64,000 nt of DNA from Cupriavidus sp. YR651 (GTDB lineage: Bacteria > Pseudomonadota > Gammaproteobacteria > Burkholderiales > Burkholderiaceae), in assembly GCF_900101625.1 (NCBI RefSeq), contig NZ_FMYZ01000004.1, positions 61,571 to 125,570 on the forward strand, given 5' to 3'. The notes beneath the pieces are model-generated. The model saw nothing but the letters and a program-made list of their open reading frames with translations, searched no databases and had not been told where the DNA came from. Shown here in pieces: positions 57,122 through 64,000 of this stretch (positions are counted from its first letter, which is position 1; every line of letters begins with the position of its first letter). The translations under genes and the position numbers were made by a program.

Positions 57122-57967
57122 TCAGGCAGCCTGATCGCGGCTAATCGCCCGGATCTTGTCCCAGACGTGCCCCGGCTGGGGAATTTCGAGGTCGAAAACG
57201 GTTTCAAGCGTGTCCGCGAGATGGTCCGCGCTGGTGATGCGGTGTTCGCTAACGCTGTTGGGCATCACGTTGCGCAAGCGATCGTTCTGCAGCGCGACGT
57301 AGCCGTCCGCGGTATGACGCAGGACTGCCAGCGCGTTTGTGAATGGCGACCCGGGATCGCGCATCAACCAGGCATGCATGGCGGCCATGGCGGCCTCGTC
57401 GCTGTAGTCGATCCTGAAGTCGAAGCTGTGCGCGATGCCATGCACATGATTGTTGAAGCGCAGCCAGCCGTCCTCCGTCGACATGATCGAAAAATCGAAG
57501 CCGCGCTGGCTGATCGGTCCGATACCCAGCGGCACCGGTTCGACGATGGCGTCGGCCACGCCGACCTCGGCGAGATAGGGGCGGTCGATATCGACACGCA
57601 GGGTCAGGTGATTGCCGATGGCAATGTCGCCCAGAATTTCACGATTAACGCCGCCGCACAGACGGGTTACCCGGAAACCGAGGGCGTCGAGCGCTGCGCC
57701 GAAGAGACCGTTCATTTCGTAGCACCAGCCGCCGCGCTTGCCCTCCACCATCTTGGCGAAGGCAGACGCCGGGGTGAGCGAGGACGGCCATCCCATGAAG
57801 GCATCCAATGCCTCAAAGGTGAATGTCATGAGGTGAGCACGATGAAGACTCGACAGGCCGTGAAGGTCGAGAGAGACCGGCCGGTCGATCTTGATCCTTG
57901 CGAGATAGGCGTCCAACTGGCTGGCGGTCAGGGTCATTCCGTTTTCGTTTGAACGCACGTGTGTCAT
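57122..57967 (-). CDS. Arylamine N-acetyltransferase with a Cys-His-Glu triad
   Basis: A 281-residue NAT. KRGGWCYEMNGLF holds nucleophile Cys82, NHLTLRV holds His120, and the usual Asp of DVGFG is Glu134 in YLAEVGV. NATs move acetyl from acetyl-CoA to arylamines or hydrazines. A Cys-His-Glu NAT has been described in Bacillus cereus, so activity is possible. AAAAGGAGACCGAACG precedes the ATG. It is divergent from a Bug receptor gene. Confidence 0.9.
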   Translation of the reverse strand: MTHVRSNENGMTLTASQLDAYLARIKIDRPVSLDLHGLSSLHRAHLMTFTFEALDAFMGWPSSLTPASAFAKMVEGKRGGWCYEMNGLFGAALDALGFRVTRLCGGVNREILGDIAIGNHLTLRVDIDRPYLAEVGVADAIVEPVPLGIGPISQRGFDFSIMSTEDGWLRFNNHVHGIAHSFDFRIDYSDEAAMAAMHAWLMRDPGSPFTNALAVLRHTADGYVALQNDRLRNVMPNSVSEHRITSADHLADTLETVFDLEIPQPGHVWDKIRAISRDQAA

Positions 57968-58204
57968 CGTTCGGTCTCCTTTTCGATGGCAATTCTTGCC
58001 AAAGATCCGGGCGCGTCAGTGCGGAACCAGACACTTCGTCAACGGGATCTTCCACCAGAGCCAGTCCTTCCCGTGCTGCGTTGCCTGTAGAGCAACGATT
58101 TCGTGTAAGGATTGCTGTTCCTCGAACGAGCTTTCCAGCCAACAATCCCCCTCACAACCGGTTCTCGTATCTATGCGAGAAGGTAAAAAAAAGTGGAGGA
58201 CGAC

Positions 58205-59218
58205 ATGCAGGACCGAGGACTACCCCCCGCCAAACGCTGGATGGCACTTGGTGCCGCCATCCTGGGGATGACGCTGACCAGCGCACCGGCACTCGCTGCC
58301 GACGCGTTTCCCACCAAGCCGATATCGATGCTGGTCGCATTCCCTCCGGGCGGGCCCGCTGATGTTCTGGCGCGCGCCATGCAGCCGGCGATGGCCAAGG
58401 CGCTCGGCCAGCCCGTGGTCATCGAGAATCTGCCCGGCGCCGGCGGCGCGCTGGCAGTGCAGCGGATGCTAAGCCGTCCGGCCGATGGCTACACGCTGAT
58501 CATGGGCTCGCCCAACGAGGCCATCCTGACGCCGCTGGCGCTCGCCAGCGCCAGGTACAAGTCGGAGGAGCTGGCCCTGCTGGCGCCGGTCTCGAACCAC
58601 CCGCTCGTCGTGATGACGCGCAGCGACCTGCCGTACAACTCGCTTGAACAGATCATCGCGGCCGGCAAGTCGGCGGGTAGCAAGAGCCTGACCTTCGGCA
58701 ATCCGGGCTACGGGACCATGTACCACATCGTCGCCGAATACATGGCTCAGCTGACCGGCGCCAAGTTGCTGCAGGTGCCGTACAAGGGCGCCACGCCGAT
58801 GCTGGCGGACCTGACCGGCCATCAGATCGACATGACGATTCTGCCAAACCTCGGTGCCTCCACGCAGTTGCTCGAGACGCACAAGATCAAGGCGGTGGCG
58901 GTGCTGGACACGCAGCGCATGCGGACCCTGCCCGATGTGCCTGCCATCTCCGAAACCAGCGTCGCGCGCAAGTCCGAGTTCGTTTATTCGATCTGGCTGG
59001 GCGTCATGAGCAGGGCCGGCGTGCCAGCGGAGCGTGCCCGCGTACTGATGGACGCCTCGCAGCAAGCGCTGCGGTCGCCCGAACTGATCAAGGCGCTTGA
59101 GCTCTCCGGCGTGCAGCCGATGAAGCCACAGACGCTCGAGGCCTCCGCGAAGTTCTACGTCGACGAGACCGAGAGGCTCAGGAAGATGGCCGCATCGATC
59201 AAGCTGACGGCGCAGTAA
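58205..59218 (+). CDS. Bug/TctC-family periplasmic receptor upstream of mlrC
   Basis: A 337-residue receptor; signal core ALGAAILGMTLTSAPALA with cleavage near ALAAD. Bug motifs LVAFPPGGPADVLARAMQ, IENLPGAGGALAVQRML, VPYKGATPMLADLTGHQ. TGGAGGACGAC precedes the ATG. It is followed after 90 nt by an M81 peptidase gene, a common pairing in Burkholderiales, suggesting uptake of that enzyme's substrate or product. Confidence 0.9.
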   Translation: MQDRGLPPAKRWMALGAAILGMTLTSAPALAADAFPTKPISMLVAFPPGGPADVLARAMQPAMAKALGQPVVIENLPGAGGALAVQRMLSRPADGYTLIMGSPNEAILTPLALASARYKSEELALLAPVSNHPLVVMTRSDLPYNSLEQIIAAGKSAGSKSLTFGNPGYGTMYHIVAEYMAQLTGAKLLQVPYKGATPMLADLTGHQIDMTILPNLGASTQLLETHKIKAVAVLDTQRMRTLPDVPAISETSVARKSEFVYSIWLGVMSRAGVPAERARVLMDASQQALRSPELIKALELSGVQPMKPQTLEASAKFYVDETERLRKMAASIKLTAQ

Positions 59219-59308
59219 TTCCACCGCTCACTGCCGCTCCCATGGCGGCGCCGGCGCTCGCGTCGCTGCGCCGCCTTGTTCCAGCATCCCGTTCCAGGAA
59301 GGTTCTCC

Positions 59309-60826
59309 TTGAATATCCTAGTTGCCGGTTTTCAGCACGAAACCAATACGTTCGCCCCAACCATGGCCACCTACGAGAGCTTTGTCCGTGGCGAGGATTT
59401 TCCTGCCATGGCGCGCGGCGAGGCGATCTACGACCTGCTGGACGTGAACGTGCCGATCAGCGGCTTCATCCACCACGTTCGCGCGCACGGTCACACCGTC
59501 ACGCCGGTGATCTGGGCGGCTGCCGGTGCTTCGGCCCATGTCACGACCGATGCCTACGAGCGCATCGCCGGCGAGATCGTGGAGGCGGTGACGACGGCGT
59601 CGTACGACGCGATCTATCTCGATCTGCATGGCGCCATGGTGGCCCAGCACTTCGATGACGGCGAGGGCGAGTTGCTGGCGCGCATCCGTGCCGCGGTCGG
59701 CCCGGACATGAAGATCGTGGTCTCGCTGGATCTGCATGCCAACGTCACCGAACGGATGCTCGCGCTGGCGGATGGGGTGGTGGCGTATCGCACCTATCCG
59801 CACGTGGACATGGCCGCCACCGGCAAACGGGCAGCCGGGATGCTGCTGGAGCTGAGCAGGCGGGAGGCGCGCGCGCACCTGGTGGCGCGGCGCGTGCCGT
59901 TCTTGATACCGGTCAACAGCATGTCCACCATGATGCAGCCCGCTCAAGGCGTCTACGGGCTGCTCGAAGAGCTGGAGTCACAAGGCGTGCTGTCGCTGTC
60001 GTTCACACCGGGCTTTCCCGCGGCCGACTTCGCCGAGTGCGGCCCCGTCGTTTGGGGGTACGGCTTCGACAAAGCCCGCGTCGAGCGGGCCGTCGACGCA
60101 CTGTTCGCGCGCATCTGCGAACCCGAGAGCCAGTGGGCCGTGAAGTTCGAGGAGCCGGATGCAGCGGTGCAGCGTGCGATGCGGATCGCGCAAAAGGCCG
60201 CGCGGCCAGTGATCCTCGCGGACACGCAGGACAACCCGGGTGTCGGCGGCGATGGCAACACCATGGGCATGCTGCGTGCGCTTCTCAAGGCTGGCGCGCA
60301 GGACGCCGCGATCGGGATCATCTGCGATCCCGCCGCGGCCGCGGCTGCGCACCAGGCTGGAGTTGGCGCGAGGATCGATATTGCGCTTGGCGGCTGCCCT
60401 CAGGTGAGCGAGGATGCTCCGCTGCGGGCGACCTTCGAGGTGGAGGCGTTGTCCGAAGGCAAGTTCGTCTACGGCGGACCGATGATGCACGGCAAGGCTG
60501 CCAACATGGGGCCCATGGCGCGACTGCGGCTCGACGGCGTGCTCGTTGCCGTTAGCTCGACCAAGGCACAGCTGCTCGACCGCAACATGTACCGCACGGT
60601 CGGCATCGAACCGGCGGAGATGAAGATTCTCGTGAACAAGAGCTCGGTGCATTTCCGCGCCGACTTCGCTGCGATCGCGGAAGACATTTTCGTGGTGCGT
60701 GCGCCCGGTCCGTTCATCGCCGATCCGGCGGACCTGCCATGGCAGCATCTCAAGCCCGGCATGCGCCTGAAGCCGAACGGTCCGGCGTTCGCGCCGGCGC
60801 CGCGAGTCTGCGACAAACTCACGTAG
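59309..60826 (+). CDS. M81-family metallopeptidase (MlrC/microcystinase C type)
   Basis: A 505-residue MlrC protein. Candidate metal ligands: His10 (FQHETNT), Asp105 and His107 (LDLHGAM), Asp141 and His143 (SLDLHANV), His165 (TYPHVDM). MlrC acts on small peptides or amides. The start is TTG at 59309 after AGGAAGGTTCTCC, giving the family start NILVAGF. The last residues, after PAFAPAP, read RVCDKLT then stop; this tail looks like the beginning of a RidA protein, so the 3' end may have been altered by a deletion. Confidence 0.87.
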   Translation: MNILVAGFQHETNTFAPTMATYESFVRGEDFPAMARGEAIYDLLDVNVPISGFIHHVRAHGHTVTPVIWAAAGASAHVTTDAYERIAGEIVEAVTTASYDAIYLDLHGAMVAQHFDDGEGELLARIRAAVGPDMKIVVSLDLHANVTERMLALADGVVAYRTYPHVDMAATGKRAAGMLLELSRREARAHLVARRVPFLIPVNSMSTMMQPAQGVYGLLEELESQGVLSLSFTPGFPAADFAECGPVVWGYGFDKARVERAVDALFARICEPESQWAVKFEEPDAAVQRAMRIAQKAARPVILADTQDNPGVGGDGNTMGMLRALLKAGAQDAAIGIICDPAAAAAAHQAGVGARIDIALGGCPQVSEDAPLRATFEVEALSEGKFVYGGPMMHGKAANMGPMARLRLDGVLVAVSSTKAQLLDRNMYRTVGIEPAEMKILVNKSSVHFRADFAAIAEDIFVVRAPGPFIADPADLPWQHLKPGMRLKPNGPAFAPAPRVCDKLT

Positions 60827-60919
60827 CTCGGCATCGAACTGCCCAAGGCCTGGGGCCAGGCGGCGGCCTATGTGTCGAGCATGCGGTCCGGCAAGCTGAT
60901 CCAGGCCCACGGGCGCGAT
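60806..60919 (+). pseudogene. RidA gene remnant fused to the end of mlrC
   Basis: In the mlrC frame, VCDKLT, a TAG stop, then LGIELPKAWGQAAAYVSS and MRSGKLIQ read like the N terminus of a RidA protein (which usually has DKL..LGIELP..., then a GQ motif). The similarity ends near 60905-60919, before the conserved GQ/Arg region. The stop and the truncation make it non-functional. Confidence 0.5.
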
Positions 60920-60921
60920 GT

Positions 60922-61107
60922 ATCGAAATCTCCACCGCGCAACGCGCGCTCCCGCTTGAACTGCGTACGACCCTGTCATGGGCAACGCTGCGAACTTCGC
61001 AGGGGCGCAGAAATTCTCTTAAGGCGGTCGAGGCATCGCTTGCGCGATTCATTGAGAGCTTCGATCAGCCCGCCATCGTCAAGGCGCGAACGTTACTCGC
61101 GCGTTAG
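60922..61107 (+). pseudogene. C-terminal remnant of another gene, possibly a LysR regulator
   Basis: From 60922 a different frame reads IEISTAQRALPLELRTTL and ends ARFIESFDQPAIVKARTLLAR before TAG at 61105-61107 (in one frame without a start). The helical end recalls a LysR effector domain, but I am not sure. It abuts the RidA remnant, so a deletion joining two genes near 60920 is the simplest view. Confidence 0.35.
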
Positions 61108-61356
61108 TTTCGGCTCGACCGCCGCGAGCCGTTGGAAGACGGAATCTCCCATGTAACGGCTCACCTAACGCTTTCGAAACGCCGAGATTGCTAAAACTCC
61201 TGCATACCAGCCTCGATGGGATGACATCCCTCCAGCGCCTGGCAATGGTTTGCACGGCAGAGGCGATCCCGTGCGGGCCGTGCTGTTCCGTAGCGGATCG
61301 CCTGCACGAGGAGGGCCGTCGCGGCAACGCCGCCGCCCCCCCTGTTGGAGATAGCA

Positions 61357-61710
61357 ATGCATAAGACTCTTGCCAAGACCCTGCTTGCCGCTGCCGCACT
61401 TGCCGCCGGGCTCAGCCAGACCGCCCACGCCGGTGCATATGCTGATGCACTGATCGTTGCCGCGCCGGGACACAACGGACAGCGCGACGCCTTTACCGAT
61501 GGCGCGCACCGCCCGGCCACCGAGGCCACCATGTTGCCCGTGGTCGCGCATCCGGGCCGGTCCGTGTGCGCGGTCCGTGGCTTTGATCCGTACCAGGACG
61601 GCATGCGCAAGCCTGATCCTTACACCGATGGCGCTCGCATCAGCTCGCGCGATGGCTTCACCGACGGCGCGCGCAGCGATGCGCGCGGCAGCGGGGAATG
61701 CCTGTCCTGA
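61357..61710 (+). CDS. Small exported protein with four DGAR-like repeats
   Basis: A 117-residue protein with a signal peptide (cleavage likely after AHA, residue 25). The mature part repeats a 9-10-residue motif: RDAFTDGAHR (43-52), FDPYQDGMR (76-84), PDPYTDGAR (86-94), RDGFTDGAR (98-106). Cys71 and Cys115 could pair. The Asp-rich motif may bind cations, but that is a guess. TTGGAG precedes the ATG. Function unknown. Confidence 0.7.
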   Translation: MHKTLAKTLLAAAALAAGLSQTAHAGAYADALIVAAPGHNGQRDAFTDGAHRPATEATMLPVVAHPGRSVCAVRGFDPYQDGMRKPDPYTDGARISSRDGFTDGARSDARGSGECLS

Positions 61711-61963
61711 GCAGGGCACGGCAACGGCATGATTTGTCCGGGCCGCTTCGTGGTCCAGGCGCGGGAACATGCGCCTGCCTCCGGCTCGCGGCAGATCAGC
61801 CAGTTGGCCCACTGCAGCCCAAAGGCCGCTTTGGAGTACCCAACCGGCGCTCGAAGGCCATCGAGCCGCCTTCGGTCAAGTTCATACGGGTAGTGACAGG
61901 CTCCGTCTATCTGGCGGTCATCCTCCAGCTAGGTCAGTGGGCCGGTCGATCTGCGATATCGCG

Positions 61964-62497
61964 CTAAGCGTTGTGGCTCGCCCGTTGGAGTACATCGACA
62001 GTGGCCTCGAACGTCATTCGTGCCTTCTCGCGCCGTCTGCGCGCGAGTCGCTCCGCGCCGGCGCTCCGTTCGGCCTCACCGGCAAGCAAGGCGTGAATGT
62101 CGGGGAGCGTGTAGATGGTGGCACGACTGCCCCAGGTACCGTCTGGAATCTCCGTCGGGAAGACCCAGACGCGCGATACGACCTCGTCGAACGGTCGGTT
62201 CTCGGCGCGAGCCACCGCTTCCGTGATTGCCTTGACCAGCGCTCTACGCGACTCGTCGGTGTATTGCCCTTCGGGCGCCGACGGAATGATCCGGTAGCGC
62301 GCTGCTTTCGAGCGTTCCCCACCGACGAATACCGCGGCAGGTCGATGGAGATTGAGAACAGATACGCCCTGTGCAATCGGATTGGCCGGATCGTACCCCT
62401 CCGCTTTGATCAGAATGTCAGTCAATTCTTTGACCAGATGGGCTTCCGCCTCAGGGGTCAAGGCATCTTCCGGCCAGAGTGCGTCGATCATTGGCAT
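61964..62497 (-). CDS. Tautomerase-superfamily protein
   Basis: A 177-residue protein starting MPMIDAL; removal of Met would expose Pro as the catalytic N-terminal proline of tautomerases. It has two beta-alpha-beta-like halves (RYRIIPSAPEGQYTDESRRA in the second), so it may be a fused double unit, longer than the 62-residue single type, plus a charged C-terminal tail. TGGAG precedes the ATG. Confidence 0.75.
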   Translation of the reverse strand: MPMIDALWPEDALTPEAEAHLVKELTDILIKAEGYDPANPIAQGVSVLNLHRPAAVFVGGERSKAARYRIIPSAPEGQYTDESRRALVKAITEAVARAENRPFDEVVSRVWVFPTEIPDGTWGSRATIYTLPDIHALLAGEAERSAGAERLARRRREKARMTFEATVDVLQRASHNA

Positions 62498-62979
62498 GGT
62501 GCTGCTCCATTTCTAAGGGTGTCGGCATTCGCTGCCGAGGGTCCGCAGCGCCGTTGGATCGTCAATCTAGGCTTCCCCGACCCGCTTGCGTACACCCGGA
62601 ATGGACAAACAGTTTTGATCGCCAGGAACAAGTTCGGCTGGTGTGTCTGTGCACTTCGAGCGTGTCTGAATGCGGGGTCGATGTGTCCAGATGGTCTTTA
62701 ACCGGAGTTCAGTTGTGCGCGCGGCCACTCGAGCCGATGTCGGGCAACGTCGGCGTCAGATACCAGAGCGCACTTATCGCCATATGGCGCCAAATGCAAA
62801 CTCAGGGGCGGCTCGAGCAAAGCCACGCCCTCGCGTTACGCCTACTTTCGTATCGAGCTCCCTGGATCTTGTCGGTCGAATGGATCATCAACCGACCCAA
62901 TCCGCGCGGAGACTAGTTCACAGCCCGCCCTGCCGAGGGGAGGCGCACGAATCTCAATCTCGGTAACGAAGCACCCATC
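62498..62979. other. Gene-poor region before the NERD gene
   Basis: About 480 nt. One plus-strand frame has a protein-like stretch (GFPDPLAYTRNGQTVLIARN) without start or family match; it may be decayed sequence. No promoter or terminator is evident. Confidence 0.35.
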
Positions 62980-63714
62980 ATGAGCAAGACCATCACGGCT
63001 ATCCTCGCAACCGGCATTCTTACGGCCCCGCTCATCTGCACTCTTGTTGGTCTTGCTATTGGTTTTGCGTTCGGCCGCAGGCGATCTCGCACGCTTGCAT
63101 TCGACCGCAGCCGGCCTCACACGCTTGCGTTCGGCCGCAGCCGATCTCACACGCTCTCATTTCAGAATCACGGAGAGGCACGACTTTCCCGCGAGATACG
63201 AACACACTTCATTGCGCCCAACTACCATCTGATGAATCACATCACCTTACAGGTGCAAGATGGTACGACTCAGGTTGACCACATCCTTGTTTCAAGGTTT
63301 GGTGTCTTCGTCATAGAAACCAAGGACTACAAGGGCTGGATCTTCGCCAATGGCAAACACGCGAAGTGGACTCAAGTCCTGTTCAAGTGGAAGTTTCAGT
63401 TTCAGAACCCGATTTTTCAGAATTTTCGGCACGTTCGAGCCGTTCAAGAGTTGCTCGATTTTCTTCCGGCCGATTGCATCAAGTCGGTTGTGGTTTTCAC
63501 CGGAGACGCAGAGTTCAAAACTGAAGTCCCTCCCGGAGTTTTTGGTCTCTCGGAGTTTGTCGATCACATCACCGAGCAGACCACCGAGATCATGTCTCTC
63601 AATCGTATGCAGTTTTGCGTTGGTCGCCTCGAGGCAGCACGCCTCGCAATAACCAATGAGACGGACGTTGAGCACGTTGAGAATCTGAAGCGGAAGCATG
63701 GGATTGCGGCCTAA
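62980..63714 (+). CDS. Membrane-anchored NERD-domain protein
   Basis: A 244-residue protein: one N-terminal membrane segment (about 8-30), an Arg/His-rich repeat linker (29-61), then a nuclease-related NERD domain (HITLQVQDGTTQVDHILVSR, then FGVFVIETKDYKGWI). The Asp of VDHI and the E-x-K of IETKD match the PD-(D/E)XK-type active site. Such proteins are linked to DNA handling or defence, but the role is unproven. Confidence 0.85.
   Translation: MSKTITAILATGILTAPLICTLVGLAIGFAFGRRRSRTLAFDRSRPHTLAFGRSRSHTLSFQNHGEARLSREIRTHFIAPNYHLMNHITLQVQDGTTQVDHILVSRFGVFVIETKDYKGWIFANGKHAKWTQVLFKWKFQFQNPIFQNFRHVRAVQELLDFLPADCIKSVVVFTGDAEFKTEVPPGVFGLSEFVDHITEQTTEIMSLNRMQFCVGRLEAARLAITNETDVEHVENLKRKHGIAA
63064..63162 (+). 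repeat. 30-nt tandem repeat inside the NERD gene
   Basis: About 3.3 copies of a 10-codon unit: FAFGRRRSRT, LAFDRSRPHT, LAFGRSRSHT, then LSF. The unit keeps the reading frame, so copy number can vary without breaking the gene. Confidence 0.8.
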
Positions 63715-64000
63715 CCCGTAAGCCCCTTGGCAGTAGACATCCACGCGCCCATGAGATCTGGCACGCCAGACCTCGCACCTCTTTGTGCTACGAAGGTTCT
63801 AGAGCAGTCCTCGCGTTGCCCACTACGGACGACCGCCTTCGGCAAGGCGGAATGACCGACCGCTTCTGGCCGGTAGCTGCGTACCGCATTTGCGGGCAGC
63901 GATGCCTGGCAATTTTCGTCCCGCCTCGCCAGGCCCGGGGCGGGACTGAATTGGGGCACTGCTGCATCGACCGGTTGAATCGGCAGTCGAATTCAGTCGC
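63715..64000. other. Window end without a recognisable gene
   Basis: A minus-strand frame (63711-63959) has no ribosome-binding site or family features. Nothing else is supported. Confidence 0.4.

Noticed and set aside
63711..63959. Minus-strand frame at the window end
   Set aside because: No start signals or domain; low-complexity composition.

Overview
The window reads as a high-GC chromosome or megaplasmid segment of a Burkholderiales beta-proteobacterium, most likely Cupriavidus or a close relative. This rests on gene style: four Bug/TctC-type periplasmic receptors without membrane partners, type III CoA-transferases, an adc-bdh-patatin cluster, many LysR/TetR/MarR/GntR regulators, and dense long antisense open frames typical of GC-rich coding DNA. 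I saw no tRNA, rRNA, CRISPR array, phage or intact insertion sequence.

Layout. 1-276: 3' end of a glutamine-rich protein with a CAG/CAA tandem repeat, then a strong terminator. 573-5269 (minus): a complete branched-chain amino-acid-type ABC transporter, livHMGFK order, with a long palindromic repeat between livH and livM. 6287-9162 (plus): acetoacetate decarboxylase, 3-hydroxybutyrate dehydrogenase and a patatin hydrolase, a ketone-body/PHB-related set. 9235-23074: a catabolic island of unknown substrate. It has a Tat-type Bug receptor, a TetR regulator, a plus-strand operon (crotonase, CoA-transferase, fumarylacetoacetase-type hydrolase, MFS carrier, second CoA-transferase, second crotonase), and a minus-strand operon for a three-subunit molybdenum hydroxylase plus CoxG-like and DUF302 proteins. 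The same kind of inverted repeat (9-bp half-sites, 3-bp spacer) lies in front of the Bug gene, the plus operon and the molybdenum operon, so one TetR repressor probably controls all three. A thiolase follows at 23292-24479.

24500-31656: two drug-efflux loci. One is HxlR regulator-EmrA-EmrB with a divergent NodT outer-membrane factor; the other is a MarR regulator divergent from a MATE pump. 31876-41101: a chemoreceptor, an MFS carrier, a DUF2383 four-helix protein, type-2 argC with a divergent LysR gene and a perfect palindrome between them, and an FAD monooxygenase divergent from a BTAD-alpha/beta-hydrolase fusion. 41258-46777: a sulfolactate catabolic cluster (suyA, suyB, slcC, comC, a Bug receptor, suyR) with matching TA-rich operator candidates in front of suyA and suyR. 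46792-49941: nitrilase, a small hypothetical protein and a patatin lipoprotein.

50229-56777: LysR, Bug receptor, a three-subunit flavin/iron-sulfur amine dehydrogenase, two RidA-family proteins and a small unknown protein; this looks like an imine-forming amino-acid or opine catabolic system. 57122-61107: an arylamine N-acetyltransferase with a Glu where the third triad residue is usually Asp, a Bug receptor, an MlrC/M81 metallopeptidase, and a deletion scar holding pieces of a RidA gene and another gene. 61357-64000: a small exported protein with repeated DGAR motifs, a tautomerase, and a membrane-anchored NERD protein with a 30-nt tandem repeat.

The least described parts are the TetR-controlled Mo-hydroxylase/CoA island and the flavin dehydrogenase-RidA cluster. 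All functional calls come from motifs and recalled families; no search was run.
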